Origin: Gimesia maris
GTDB taxonomy: Bacteria > Planctomycetota > Planctomycetia > Planctomycetales > Planctomycetaceae
Length of the DNA stretch: 64,000 nucleotides
Assembly (NCBI RefSeq): GCF_008298035.1
Contig: NZ_CP042910.1
Location: 5,285,001-5,349,000 of the forward strand
Reading direction: 5' to 3'
In this document: in pieces, positions 45,225-55,742 of the stretch
Position numbering within the stretch: position 1 is the stretch's first letter
Layout of the letters: each line of letters starts with the position of its first letter
Notes under the pieces: model-generated
Database searches by the model: none
The model's input: the letters and a program-made list of their open reading frames with translations, nothing else
Told to the model about the DNA's origin: nothing
Program-made: the position numbers and the translations under genes

Positions 45225-45525
45225 CAGCATCTCCTGGAATTTAGTGGAATAAACTTGGATAATTTGAATCGTTCCGATCAGTCTGCCTGCTCAACTGCTT
45301 GCCGAACCTGCAAGGCTGCGACAATTTTGTGCTGAAATCGAATCTGAAAATCGGCTTTTTTCAACAAACTTTAGTTATGCAAAATCAATGCCGAATGTTA
45401 TGGATGGATGAATAAATTATTTTTGAGTCATCAAACAATTCCCTGCATGACATTCAACATGGCCATACCTTATGATGAACAAAACAATGCAACCTTAACA
45501 TTTCTATATGAGGTGTAATCGATCT
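45225..45525. other. Divergent intergenic region
   Basis: About 300 bases between the start of the DUF1559 gene on the minus strand and the start of the FAD-dependent oxidoreductase on the plus strand. It must carry both promoters; no clear element was assigned. No gene was seen. Confidence 0.45.
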
Positions 45526-48216
45526 ATGAAATCAGTCGCGCTCGCTTTCCTGGCTCTCTGTTCTCTTGTCCTGAATACTGCCCAGGCGGAACCATCGGTA
45601 ACCAAAACCGACCTGCTCATCGTCGGTGGCACAGAGTCCGGTTGGGCCGCCGCCATTCAGGCTGCCCGACAGGGAGTGAAGTCCGTTACGCTGGTTCTGG
45701 ATGGTGACTGGCTGGGCGGACAATACACCGAACAGGCGCTGGCCTGTGTGGATGAGAACAAAGGCCCCGGAAAAGTCGGCTGGGGTGTCGACTGGCATCC
45801 TATGAAACGCTCCTTCCACCGCAGTGGACTCTTCAAAGAACTGATGGACCGGATTGAAGCGTTTAATACAGAAAAGTACGGCTCCCCCATGCCCGGTCGC
45901 CCTTACCATGGCCCGTCAACTTTTCGTCCTGCAGAAGCTGAAGCCATCTTTCGGGAACTGTTACAACCGTATATCGACAAGGGACAGGTCAAATTGATCA
46001 CGCGCCATTATCCCGTCAAAGCAGATCTCGAAAAGTCAGGGGCACGTCCTCGTTTAACCGGCCTCTGGTTTGCGCCCACGGGTTCAGAACAGCCAGACCT
46101 GCACATTCAGGCGCGACTGACAATCGATGCTTCTGACTGGGGCGATGTGATCCAGGTCTCAGGGGCAGACTTTGAAATGGGCGCAGATCCTCGCTCGCGC
46201 TATCAAGAACCAAGCGCGCCCGCGGATTTATCCGACTATCCTGCCAATGAAATGAACCCCATCACCTGGGCAATGATCGTGGAAGAATCGGACCGGGACA
46301 CTCCCATTCCACAGCCAGATCACTATGACGATCGGAATTTTGTCCGTACCTCCAGACTGAGCCTGGCGGAGATGAAACATTTAAAATGGGACCGTCCGGT
46401 CAAACTCGGTTCGATCCCGCACTGGCCCGACCAGGGCAAAGCCTCTCCGCGACAGCTTTCCATATTTACTGTGCGGCGGATTGTGGATGGCGAGACCAGC
46501 AAAGATCAGCGCACCAGCATTCTGCTGAATTACATGCTCGGTCAGGATTATCCGCTCGAACGATTACCACAGCATGTCGCCACCGCACTCGAAGCAACCG
46601 AACCGGGTGCCTCAGAAAAAAACATCGTGTTAATGACACGTGCACAGCGGCAGATTATTTTTGACGACGCCAAACGGCATTCTCTGAGCCTGCTCTACCA
46701 TCTGCAGAATTTCGTCCATGAACGCGCTCCCGACAAAACGAACAGCTTTCGCCATTTTCATTTAAGCAACGAATTCGGAACGGCGGATCACCTGCCTCCC
46801 AAACCCTATATTCGTGAGTCACTGCGGTTGAAAGCCATGTATATGATGCGCGAACAGGACGGACGCAATCAGGATGGTCCCAACAAAAAGTTCGCACGCG
46901 AGCGTTTTTCACAGGTCATGTATCCGGACGGACTCTTCGCCTGGCAGTTTCATTACGACTTCCATCGAACCGGTCGCGCCTACCTGAAATCGGAAGGCAA
47001 TACCGGCCCCTGGATCGACTACGAAAAACCGGGCCGTAATACCAGCCTGGTCAGTGATCGCAGCCTGTTTCCGCTCCGAAGCCTGGTACCAATTGAAATG
47101 GATGGCCTGCTGGGCGCCCAGAAAAATGTGGGATACAGCAGCATTGTCAGTGCGGCGATTCGGCTGCACGATCAATGTGTCGCCGTAGGGCAGGCGGCAG
47201 GTGCGACGGCTGCGATTTCATTACAACATGATATCGCACCACGCGAAATCCCCTACGATCGTGAAAAGCTGGAACAGGTCAGAACGGCTTTATGCGGTGA
47301 AACAGACGCAGGCGTCGCCTTGTTGATCTGGCCCTACCGCGATCTGGCACCTGCGCATCCAGCTTTTATCGCCGTCAATCGACTGGCAGCACGCGGCATC
47401 TTGCCGATGGATGTTCGCAGTGTCGATTTCCACCCCGACGATCCAGCCAGTCACGAATGGTGCCAGCAGATCCAGCGGCTCGCTTCTCAATCAGTCAATG
47501 CGGCGAACCTCCCTTTTACATTTGATGAGGGCATGACTCGTGGAGAATTCTGTCAGCAGTTGTGGGCTGGATTGAAAAACTTGCCTCTCCGCCCTTATAC
47601 CCGCCTGCAGCCGGACGATGCAGATGCAGACGGCATCCCGGATCGAGATGATCCCACATTGTTTACACCCGGTGAACCGGTTCAGTGGAAAAAAATCACT
47701 TCCGTCGCTGCTGAAAATCATAATGGCCTGGTGAGTCTCATTAAATCTCCGCAAGAACGCCGTATCAATTTTGCCGGGAAAAACGTTCCGCCACTCTCAG
47801 GCTTTGAGTCGGACCAGGGCGCTGTCTTTAATCCGCAGCGCGGCTTCGGCTGGCAACGGGATCTGAGTCAGAATATGCGTCAAAGAAAACAGGTACACGA
47901 AGTCTATCTTGATACCTTCGTGTTTACTCGCGATCATGACCGCTGGGAATGTGCGGTTCCGAACGGCATCTGGCAAGTCACGGTCTGTGTGGGCGATGCT
48001 GGCCATGATCAGATCGGACAGTGGGTCACGGTGGAAGGAAAGCAGATCATTCAGGATCTTTCCACCGTCGAAGGGTCGTTTCAGAAAAAGCAGACCCGGG
48101 TGAAGGTCAGAGATGGCCGCCTCACCGTTGAGATTGGAAAAACCAGGGCAGGCACCAATACCTGTCTGAACTGGCTCGCATTTGAACCGATCCCCTCAGC
48201 CGGAGCATCACGGTAA
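45526..48216 (+). CDS. Secreted FAD-dependent oxidoreductase
   Basis: The protein has about 896 residues from the ATG at 45526 (GAGGTG upstream), with a signal peptide ending TAQA near residue 21. The N-terminal dinucleotide fold begins DLLIVGGTESGWAAAIQAAR near residue 28, where the usual GxGxxG is GGTESG. LTIDASDWGDVI follows near residue 205, as in the FAD-dependent oxidoreductase (xanthan-lyase-type) family of planctomycetes. The C-terminus has a short Asp-rich segment (DADADGIPDRDDP, near residue 707), a calcium-binding-like stretch, then a beta-sandwich of the malectin or CBM kind (near 780-896). Its substrate is unknown. A DUF1501 gene follows on the same strand. Confidence 0.82.
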   Translation: MKSVALAFLALCSLVLNTAQAEPSVTKTDLLIVGGTESGWAAAIQAARQGVKSVTLVLDGDWLGGQYTEQALACVDENKGPGKVGWGVDWHPMKRSFHRSGLFKELMDRIEAFNTEKYGSPMPGRPYHGPSTFRPAEAEAIFRELLQPYIDKGQVKLITRHYPVKADLEKSGARPRLTGLWFAPTGSEQPDLHIQARLTIDASDWGDVIQVSGADFEMGADPRSRYQEPSAPADLSDYPANEMNPITWAMIVEESDRDTPIPQPDHYDDRNFVRTSRLSLAEMKHLKWDRPVKLGSIPHWPDQGKASPRQLSIFTVRRIVDGETSKDQRTSILLNYMLGQDYPLERLPQHVATALEATEPGASEKNIVLMTRAQRQIIFDDAKRHSLSLLYHLQNFVHERAPDKTNSFRHFHLSNEFGTADHLPPKPYIRESLRLKAMYMMREQDGRNQDGPNKKFARERFSQVMYPDGLFAWQFHYDFHRTGRAYLKSEGNTGPWIDYEKPGRNTSLVSDRSLFPLRSLVPIEMDGLLGAQKNVGYSSIVSAAIRLHDQCVAVGQAAGATAAISLQHDIAPREIPYDREKLEQVRTALCGETDAGVALLIWPYRDLAPAHPAFIAVNRLAARGILPMDVRSVDFHPDDPASHEWCQQIQRLASQSVNAANLPFTFDEGMTRGEFCQQLWAGLKNLPLRPYTRLQPDDADADGIPDRDDPTLFTPGEPVQWKKITSVAAENHNGLVSLIKSPQERRINFAGKNVPPLSGFESDQGAVFNPQRGFGWQRDLSQNMRQRKQVHEVYLDTFVFTRDHDRWECAVPNGIWQVTVCVGDAGHDQIGQWVTVEGKQIIQDLSTVEGSFQKKQTRVKVRDGRLTVEIGKTRAGTNTCLNWLAFEPIPSAGASR

Positions 48217-48448
48217 CGTTCATCTATAAATTCCAGCCCCTCTGACCGAGTTTCGATATTCTTCCTCTCATCATTCCGTTTAAAAGCGTCAGAATCAGAC
48301 TCATCTGGTCTATTTGTCGTTATTTTCTCCGAGTCACAGAGAATCGTATTGAACGCATCAAGACTTGACGATATATTTAATAACATTAATAATATAAAAA
48401 ACGATATCGCTCAGAATCCGAAATTAACTACTGGAACTGGAATCGGAA

Positions 48449-49906
48449 ATGAAGTTCGGTCCCCATTCGCGTACTCATACACAACATGCTTTCACCGCGT
48501 TTAACCCGCTGGTCCCTGAAGGTTTAGTACTTCAGAGTCGCCGTAACATGTTGAAAGCCTCTCTCGCGGGCCTGGCTGGTCTGTCTGTACCCGGTCTCTT
48601 AAAAGCCTCCGATCAGCTCCAGTTGGCTGGAAAGTCTTCACTGCCGAAGAAAAGTATTATTCTCCTCTGGATGACAGGGGGCCCCAGCCATATTGATACC
48701 TGGGATCCCAAACCGGATCGTCCCATTCAGAACCGCGGTCCGTTTGGAGTGACACAGACATCAGTCCCCGGTATCACGATTACAGACATGCTCCCCAAAC
48801 AGGCAGCGATGATGGATCGCTTCACGCTGATTCGCTCTGTCGATCCCAAAATGAGCAGCCATCAACCCAATCAGGTCATGCAGACTGCCAATCTGCTCGC
48901 GACTCCCCGTACCAATCGTAAAGGTGACCGCTACCCGGCCATGGCATCGATTGTGGCCAAGCATCACGGTTCCAATCATCCCGGCATGCCTCCCTATGTC
49001 TCATTCATGAAACACGATTCCCATATCGCCTGGGGTGGTTACCTGGGAAAACAATACGACCCGTTCATCGCCAATGATGCCGCCGACCTGCCCGTCTATG
49101 ACATGTTGGGGAATGATACCGGAAAAACCAGTGGCGGAAAAATGTTTCAGTTTGCGCCGGGACTCTCCTTTGATCGCATGAAAAACCGCCGTGACCTGAT
49201 GCTGCAGTTCGATCAGATGCGAAGCGGCATTGACCAGGCCGGTTCCATGCAGGCCATCGACAGTTACAGTCGTCGCGCCTATGACATGGTGCTCGGACAG
49301 CGCGTGCAGGATGCCTTCGATCTCAATCAGGAATCTCCCGAAACCCGGGACCGCTACGGAAAACACCTCTGGTGTCAGCAGGCACTGCTGGCAAGAAGGC
49401 TGGTGGAAGCAGGCAGTTCCTTCGTCACCCTGGATTTGAGTTACCATACCGCATCCGGTACCTGGGACAACCACGGTGACAATATTCCGCCCTACGGCGG
49501 AATTAAAAATGGGCTCGGTCCCCTGCTCCCCCTGTTTGACCATCTGTTGACAACCCTGGTTTCGGATCTGGAAGAACGTTCCATTCTGGATGATACACTC
49601 GTCATCGCCATGGGAGAATTCGGTCGTTCCCCCAATTCGGGTACGCAAGGCAGTACAGACGGTCGCGATCACTGGCCGGTGGTCATGTCAATGTGCCTGG
49701 CCGGCGGTGGTATGAATCACGGACAGGTCATTGGAGCCAGCGAACATGACGGCAGTGAGATCAAACATCGCCCCGTCCGACCGGGAGATCTGGCAGCGAC
49801 CATCTATCGATATATGGGTGTCCCCCTTGATACACACTATATCGATGATAAAGGTCGCCCTATTTTTGCTGTGGAAAATGGTGAGCCGATTCACGAACTC
49901 TTCTGA
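48449..49906 (+). CDS. DUF1501 domain protein, second copy
   Basis: The 485-residue protein has a Tat-like signal (SRRNMLKASLAGLAGLS near residue 31) and the DUF1501 motifs: SIILLWMTGGPSHIDTWDPKP near residue 70, then VTLDLSYHTASGTWDNHGDN near residue 328, MGEFGRSPNSG near residue 390 and GRDHWPVVMSMCLAGGG. It begins 230 bases after the FAD oxidoreductase and is read the same way, so the two may form a functional pair, unlike the DUF1501/DUF1553 pair at 36-40 kb. The two DUF1501 proteins are only distantly alike. Confidence 0.88.
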   Translation: MKFGPHSRTHTQHAFTAFNPLVPEGLVLQSRRNMLKASLAGLAGLSVPGLLKASDQLQLAGKSSLPKKSIILLWMTGGPSHIDTWDPKPDRPIQNRGPFGVTQTSVPGITITDMLPKQAAMMDRFTLIRSVDPKMSSHQPNQVMQTANLLATPRTNRKGDRYPAMASIVAKHHGSNHPGMPPYVSFMKHDSHIAWGGYLGKQYDPFIANDAADLPVYDMLGNDTGKTSGGKMFQFAPGLSFDRMKNRRDLMLQFDQMRSGIDQAGSMQAIDSYSRRAYDMVLGQRVQDAFDLNQESPETRDRYGKHLWCQQALLARRLVEAGSSFVTLDLSYHTASGTWDNHGDNIPPYGGIKNGLGPLLPLFDHLLTTLVSDLEERSILDDTLVIAMGEFGRSPNSGTQGSTDGRDHWPVVMSMCLAGGGMNHGQVIGASEHDGSEIKHRPVRPGDLAATIYRYMGVPLDTHYIDDKGRPIFAVENGEPIHELF

Positions 49907-50105
49907 TCGCAGAATTTTCACCAGCGCATCTGCTCTATAAAAATATCGAAAACCATCCTGAAACGCGGCGATTCCCCGTTTGATTTTCCGGGAGCATGAG
50001 ATAATCTGCATGCTGAGACCGTCGCCTGATGCGCCGTGGCTCTTAATTTCGCATATACCTTGATATCAAACCAGCCTGCGCTCTTTCAGAAACTATTCCA
50101 GTTCC

Positions 50106-52097
50106 ATGACCAGTTCCGCCGCCTCGCTTTCAGACGATTCTCTCAATTCCTCTTCGCAGGATGCCCGCCTGCGCTGGACCGTGTATCTGCTACTGATCAC
50201 AGTCGCCTGTGGACAGAGCCTGGCAGCCATCATGAACAGCGCACCGCTGCAGAGCGCCAACGACCGCTCTCGCTGGTGCACGGTCTGGTCGCTGGTGGAA
50301 GAAGGCACCTATCAGATCGATACCATTAACGAACGCCCGGGCTGGTCGAGCATTGACAAAGTCAGACACGAAGATCACTTCTATTCATCCAAGCCTCCGT
50401 TATTCCCGACCATGGTTGCGGGAATTTACTGGTTCATCAAAACCACAACGGGATTGAACCTGGACCGGAATCTGCACGATGTGGCCCACCTGATCCTGAT
50501 CGCTGTCAATTTAATCCCCATGCTGATGGCATTGCTGCTGATCTGTAAAATAGTAGAACGTTACGCCACGAAACTCTTCACACGCTATTTTGTCGTCATC
50601 GCAGCCTGCTTCGCCACGTTACTGACACCGTTTCTGTTAACTTTGAATAATCATTCCATCGCTGCAACCAGTGCGATATTCACACTCTATCCCCTGATGC
50701 GGATTCTAATCGACGGCGAACAGCGCAAACGCTATTTTCTGCTGGCCGGTTTCTTCGCCATGTTGACCTGCTGCAATGAACTGCCGGCAGCCTTGTTTGG
50801 CCTGATAGTCTTTGGCCTGTTATTCCGCGCCAATCCCCGGCTGACCTTACTCGTCTTTTCACCTGCCGCCCTGGTTCCCCTGGCTGGCTTCTTCATCACC
50901 AATTACGCGGCGACCGGAGGCTGGAAACCGTTTTACATGTACTATGGAACCGAAAAGTATCTGTACGAACACAAAGGGGTCCCCAGCTACTGGAACAATC
51001 CCCAGGACCTCGACCGCAATCTCGATTCCCCCCTGGTCTACTTTTTCCACTGCACTCTCGGTCATCATGGCATTTTCTCACTGTCGCCCATCTATTTCCT
51101 GACACTCTTCGCCTGGTTGAGAATCAGTAAATACAAAACACATCTGCTGCGTCCCCTGTTGTGGACCAGCCTGCTCGTAAGCGTGATTGTGTTTGGTTTC
51201 TACCTGTCACGCACGGGGAACTATAATTACGGCGGTAACAGTGCCGCGCTCCGCTGGATGCTCTGGCTGACCCCGTTCTGGCTCATCAGCATGATTCCCC
51301 TGCTTGATGAATTCGCTGAGAAACGCTGGCTGAAAGGACTGGGAATTCTCTGCCTGCTCGGATCCGTTTTCTCGGCACACCATCCTCTGCACAACCCCTG
51401 GCGGGCTCCCTGGATTTATACCATGTTCGAACAGGCTGGCTGGATAAATTATAAACAACCCCCGCCTGCCCTGCCGCGTCCGATGACAACCTGGCTGGCT
51501 TCCTTTCCGAAACCCACGCCGGAAGCCCCGGAGCCCTTTGTCGAATTTTCCGGACCTGCCACTGATGGTCGCCTGGTCAAACTGCGAATCAGCCTGCTAC
51601 CATCGTCTGACGATTCGTTACGTGTGATTCAAGTGACTCATTCCCTCGGCAGTGAGACACGCGATACCAGGCAATACACAATTAATATCGCAGACTTCAA
51701 CGCAGGAAAATGGCCACAGGAATTCCTGCGCTGGCCGAATCAGGAAGTCAGTCAGGCCGATAAATATGCAGCCTTCCGCTTCTTCTACGGCATGCCACGT
51801 CCCCGGAAGTACAATCCTGGCAGACCACGGCATCTCTTTACCCCACTCCGTGAAAATGCCTTTGAATGCCAGTTGGCAGCTTCGCAGGTCTCCGTCACAA
51901 TTGCTGCGAAAACGGCAGCAGAGCAGACGCTTCGGTACCGTAAAGATCTCTGGCTCTGTGACCAGATTCCATTTGGTATCGCAAAACTGGAAACGTCAGT
52001 CTATGACTCCGAATCCAGTCTGCTTCTCAGCCGACAGACACTGGTTGTGACTGACTGCAGCAGCCAGACCAGAACCGCATCGGCTGAGAATCCTTAA
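50106..52097 (+). CDS. Polytopic glycosyltransferase-like membrane protein
   Basis: The 663-residue protein has about eleven hydrophobic helices in residues 22-450 and a hydrophilic beta-rich C-terminal domain. The first extracytoplasmic loop contains a charged segment with ERPGWSSIDKVRHEDHFYSSKPPLFP. The acidic residues there and the KPPL are typical of GT39/ArnT-like (GT-C) transferases that use polyprenyl-phosphate sugars. The GT-C catalytic Asp-Glu was not assigned with confidence. A second GT-C-like gene stands 1.4 kb away on the minus strand. The acceptor is unknown. Confidence 0.65.
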   Translation: MTSSAASLSDDSLNSSSQDARLRWTVYLLLITVACGQSLAAIMNSAPLQSANDRSRWCTVWSLVEEGTYQIDTINERPGWSSIDKVRHEDHFYSSKPPLFPTMVAGIYWFIKTTTGLNLDRNLHDVAHLILIAVNLIPMLMALLLICKIVERYATKLFTRYFVVIAACFATLLTPFLLTLNNHSIAATSAIFTLYPLMRILIDGEQRKRYFLLAGFFAMLTCCNELPAALFGLIVFGLLFRANPRLTLLVFSPAALVPLAGFFITNYAATGGWKPFYMYYGTEKYLYEHKGVPSYWNNPQDLDRNLDSPLVYFFHCTLGHHGIFSLSPIYFLTLFAWLRISKYKTHLLRPLLWTSLLVSVIVFGFYLSRTGNYNYGGNSAALRWMLWLTPFWLISMIPLLDEFAEKRWLKGLGILCLLGSVFSAHHPLHNPWRAPWIYTMFEQAGWINYKQPPPALPRPMTTWLASFPKPTPEAPEPFVEFSGPATDGRLVKLRISLLPSSDDSLRVIQVTHSLGSETRDTRQYTINIADFNAGKWPQEFLRWPNQEVSQADKYAAFRFFYGMPRPRKYNPGRPRHLFTPLRENAFECQLAASQVSVTIAAKTAAEQTLRYRKDLWLCDQIPFGIAKLETSVYDSESSLLLSRQTLVVTDCSSQTRTASAENP

Positions 52098-52101
52098 AAC
52101 C

Positions 52102-53445
52102 TTACTCTTTCGGAGCAGCTGGCCCCGCGACAGGTTGAACCCATGCGCGTTCCACTTCACCAGTTTCCGACGGGTTCGGATGCAGTTTGGAAGAACGGAC
52201 GACAGCTCTGACGTAAATTTCTTTTCCCGTCAGCTCATAACTCGCGGAAGTTCCTTTAACGGATTTCAGTGTGTCGCCGATTTTCTTACTGTAGCGTTGA
52301 GTTGTATTGATTTCCTGCCCCCGTTTATCCAGAACAGGCATACCCCGACGGGGGTACCCTTCCAGCGTACCGATGAAATCAGTGGTGTAGCTCACCCCTT
52401 CTTCCGGATCGATTTCAATCTGAATTCCCTGGTCTGAATAAGTCACCGATTTCAGTCTGACCCCCGAGGAAGCATAAAAACGACCGGCTTCCAGCGCTTC
52501 AACCAGCGCTTCGGGCTCCAGTTTTTCCGACAGAATCACGACCCAGCCCCGACCTGGTTCGCTGGCGCGGCTCGGAATTTTATGGTAATTATGACTGTCA
52601 TCCGTTCCCAGGCCGTACATGATTGGCAGCTTCAGTTCCGCCAGCCGCTTCGTCAGAATAATATCCCAGATCTGCTCGGTACTGGCATGCGCTTCATCAC
52701 CCGAATCATTCACGCCGGGATGTCCGTTATACACTTCGAAGAAATTCTCACCAACCACTTTCATCAGGTCTTCTGCAGTGACTCCGTAATGGAAGTTCGG
52801 ATGATTTAAATGGATCATCATTTTCTGCCCGGTCCGCTCCCGCTGCGACAGTAAAGCATTGGTATTGTTCTGCATCACCTCATACACGCTCTTACCGCCC
52901 AGGGGAGTCAGCAGTGAATGCACGTTGGTCGCATTCATATGCACGGGATAATTTTTGAAGCGATCTGTAACTTCTTCACTTTGAATCAGTAGATATTTTC
53001 CCGGCTCTCCCAGTTTGTCCGAGACTTCTTCGAAGGTGCGTAAGCGAACTTCAATTTGTCCCTCCTTGTTTTTTCGCTCTTCCACCCAGTCAGGAAATCG
53101 CTTCTTCAACTCTTCGTAGGCATGCAGTTTACCTTTGTTTTTTTCAGGTACTGTCCAGCGTTCTGAATTGGACAGCACGTTATGATCGGTAAACGACAGA
53201 AAATCATATCCATGCGACTTATACCAGTCCGCAATCATTTCCAGGTAATCATCGCCGTCACTCCAGAGTGAATGGGTATGCAAATTCCCCTTGTACCACT
53301 TCTGAGTTGCTGTTTCTTTCAACTCAATCGTTTCTGCAGCACCTGCCAGCGAGCCGGACAGACAGACACAGACAAGAAACAGCAGGCAGACTGCCGGAAG
53401 ACGAAGGGAATGCCCGCAGGCAGAACTGTTCTGGAAACGATTCAT
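52102..53445 (-). CDS. Secreted PHP-domain metallohydrolase (CehA/McbA-like)
   Basis: The 447-residue protein has a signal peptide (residues 15-37) and a PHP domain whose metal ligands are visible: GNLHTHSLWSDGDD near residue 54, SFTDHNVLS near residue 84, then MIHLNHPNFH near residue 207 and GLGTDDSHNYHKIP near residue 277. PHP proteins hydrolyse phosphoesters or, in the CehA/McbA branch, carbamates. A C-terminal beta-rich part (350-440) follows. It is convergent with the GT-C-like gene at 50106, only 5 bases apart. GGAG lies upstream of the ATG. The substrate is unknown. Confidence 0.84.
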   Translation of the reverse strand: MNRFQNSSACGHSLRLPAVCLLFLVCVCLSGSLAGAAETIELKETATQKWYKGNLHTHSLWSDGDDYLEMIADWYKSHGYDFLSFTDHNVLSNSERWTVPEKNKGKLHAYEELKKRFPDWVEERKNKEGQIEVRLRTFEEVSDKLGEPGKYLLIQSEEVTDRFKNYPVHMNATNVHSLLTPLGGKSVYEVMQNNTNALLSQRERTGQKMMIHLNHPNFHYGVTAEDLMKVVGENFFEVYNGHPGVNDSGDEAHASTEQIWDIILTKRLAELKLPIMYGLGTDDSHNYHKIPSRASEPGRGWVVILSEKLEPEALVEALEAGRFYASSGVRLKSVTYSDQGIQIEIDPEEGVSYTTDFIGTLEGYPRRGMPVLDKRGQEINTTQRYSKKIGDTLKSVKGTSASYELTGKEIYVRAVVRSSKLHPNPSETGEVERAWVQPVAGPAAPKE

Positions 53446-53491
53446 GTTGATAACTCCAAAGTAAAGATCACTCTTTTAAAGATATTTAACA

Positions 53492-55330
53492 TCAAAACCC
53501 CTGGGGAGCATTAGTAATCAGATCGGCCTGCAGTTCATGCTGCTTATAGACATCCGGTGCCGCTACCGGCTTCAAAACAAAACCGGCATTCACCAGATTT
53601 CGTAACGATACGGGTGAAGCCCCCCAGCGAACTATCACCTGTTTCCCCGCATCCGGTTTTTCCTCGTCCGGTTTTTCTGCTGCGATCGCCGTACCTGTTT
53701 CCGCCGGTATAGCCAGATCCTGAGGGATCACCGCCCCTTGAATCTGTTTGTAGTCGATGTCTCCCCAGAGATAGAAAATCAGAAAAGTCAGTTCCAGCGG
53801 AGGTTCACTTTTACTGACCAGCAGACAGTGATCTACATTCTGAGTCAGTCTCAGTTGATGTTCAAATTGCAGCAACCGCTCACCAGCCGGGTTTGGTTTG
53901 GGAACGGAATACACTCCATAGATCACATGCAGTGCGGACAGAGAGATGACCATCGCAATTTCCACAAGCCGATGCCCCTGCTCTTTTTTGAACCGATGGC
54001 TGTACCAGAGCACCATCACCAGTGACAAGCCCAGCGTAATCAACTGTCGCAGGAAATGAGTTGAGATTTGGGGACTGAGCGTATCCGTATGCGAAGCACT
54101 GATAAAAATGACAGCCAGGACCCCCACAGTAAACACTGCCAGGACCGTCGGGTAACTGACGCGACGCAGTGCGATCTGTTGAAATTCCCAGGCAACAATC
54201 GCCAGCATCGGGATAATGAAAAACAGCTTCCACATCGCACGCGTGCTGGTATTCATTTCAGGCAGAAATTGCACGCCCCACCAGAACAAGGCACCACTTA
54301 AAACCCACATCACAACCAGCCTGAGCCAGGCAATCTCCTGCATGTTCCCCTGGGGATTAATGACCCGCTTCAGTCCATGGAACAGTCCGAATACGGCGAA
54401 CCCCAGCAGAAAACCCATCGAAGAAATGAGATCACGTACAAAGTACGAAGGATAAAACTCCGTTTTCCAGTACAGGCTGATATTCGGCTGGCCCGGACCG
54501 GCAAACCACTTTCCCCAGAATCCTTCAATCTGGGACGACGCCATCAGTTCCCACCAGCCACCAACGGCAAATCCGGTAAAGGCCAGAATAAAAAAAGATT
54601 TCCAGATTCGGACGGCTTGCTTGAAAACGGGGGCCTTCTTCTGCTCACTCCCGGAACGGCTTTTGGGCAATTCCGCCGGATTCAGGATGTAGAGCCCCAG
54701 CATCACCAGTACCGCCAGCGCCAACGCGCCACCCGAAAGCAGACACAGCCCCAGAGAAATACCGCCACACAACAGTTTGTAGGAAACAATACCCGACTCG
54801 GAACGGAGATGCGTGATGAATCCCCAGATGGTGAGCAGAGCAAACAGAATCGGAAACGCGGGTGCTTCAATCAACTGCACCTGTTTCAGTACCACCGGAT
54901 GAAATGACAGCAGAAAGCAGAATACCAAAGCATAACGGGGATTACAGACTTTCCTGGTCAGACGATATGCTACGTAGAGCATGAGTGCGGTGGAAAAATA
55001 AGAGAATAGAACCAGGGAGGAAGACCAGTGACCAATCACAGACAGCAGCCCTGTAAACATCCAGCGTATCAGGGGGGGCTGTGAGATCAGCGCATTCGTA
55101 CTGTCCCCAATCAGTTCCGCTTTCCCCAGGCACTGCAGCCCAAACCAGGCAGAAAGTTCATCGATCCGATAAGAGTGAAAGGCCAGCAGGCCTGGTCCCA
55201 GAGCCAGTAACACGACCAGAGGCGACATCACAGACGCACGCCGCATCACCGGAAACAGATCATGAGCAGGTTCCACTGATCGCTGCAACAGTTCCTGATC
55301 ACTGATAATTACCAAGATGTTTCCTTCCAT
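53492..55330 (-). CDS. Polytopic glycosyltransferase-like membrane protein (GT39/ArnT type)
   Basis: The protein has about 612 residues from the ATG at 55330, with around eleven hydrophobic helices. Residues about 45-70 contain FHSYRIDELSAWFGLQC and after it SQPPLIRWMFTGLL, which match the extracytoplasmic loop 1 of PMT/ArnT-type transferases (an acidic pair, then PPL). The C-terminal 130 residues are soluble. The frame is open to 55375 but starts there lack signal and spacing. Together with the 50106 gene it suggests lipid-linked sugar transfer at this locus; the acceptor is unknown. Confidence 0.68.
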   Translation of the reverse strand: MEGNILVIISDQELLQRSVEPAHDLFPVMRRASVMSPLVVLLALGPGLLAFHSYRIDELSAWFGLQCLGKAELIGDSTNALISQPPLIRWMFTGLLSVIGHWSSSLVLFSYFSTALMLYVAYRLTRKVCNPRYALVFCFLLSFHPVVLKQVQLIEAPAFPILFALLTIWGFITHLRSESGIVSYKLLCGGISLGLCLLSGGALALAVLVMLGLYILNPAELPKSRSGSEQKKAPVFKQAVRIWKSFFILAFTGFAVGGWWELMASSQIEGFWGKWFAGPGQPNISLYWKTEFYPSYFVRDLISSMGFLLGFAVFGLFHGLKRVINPQGNMQEIAWLRLVVMWVLSGALFWWGVQFLPEMNTSTRAMWKLFFIIPMLAIVAWEFQQIALRRVSYPTVLAVFTVGVLAVIFISASHTDTLSPQISTHFLRQLITLGLSLVMVLWYSHRFKKEQGHRLVEIAMVISLSALHVIYGVYSVPKPNPAGERLLQFEHQLRLTQNVDHCLLVSKSEPPLELTFLIFYLWGDIDYKQIQGAVIPQDLAIPAETGTAIAAEKPDEEKPDAGKQVIVRWGASPVSLRNLVNAGFVLKPVAAPDVYKQHELQADLITNAPQGF

Positions 55331-55742
55331 GCATCCAGAACAGCAGATTGACTGTCGCCCACTGTCACGATGCAAGATGACTCAAATACGATTTCTATTG
55401 AAACAGCCCGTATTGTATCGCTCGTGAAAACTCAGGAACACTCTGCTTACAGGAAAAAACCTCGAACGGCACTCACTTGGCAGGGTTTAACCTCAGTCTC
55501 CACAACAGGTTTCACCAGTCACAAGCACCGCTCATGACAGTTATTCTAATTGTAATCCCTGAACTCAACCAGAACTACGGAACCGGTCGAATCATCACAT
55601 TTTTTCTGTTTTGACTCAAGACGGAGTGTCGAACAAACCAACATGCGCACATGCAGTCATTGTGTCATTTTTTAATCTCAGGATGAGAAATAGGTATAAG
55701 GATAGAATGAATTTTTAAGATCCTTCGAGTATTGGCTTCAAT
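55331..55742. other. Intergenic stretch, no gene seen
   Basis: About 410 bases between two divergent genes (the membrane transferase on the minus strand and the BON gene on the plus strand), so promoters for both are expected. No element could be assigned with confidence. Confidence 0.45.
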
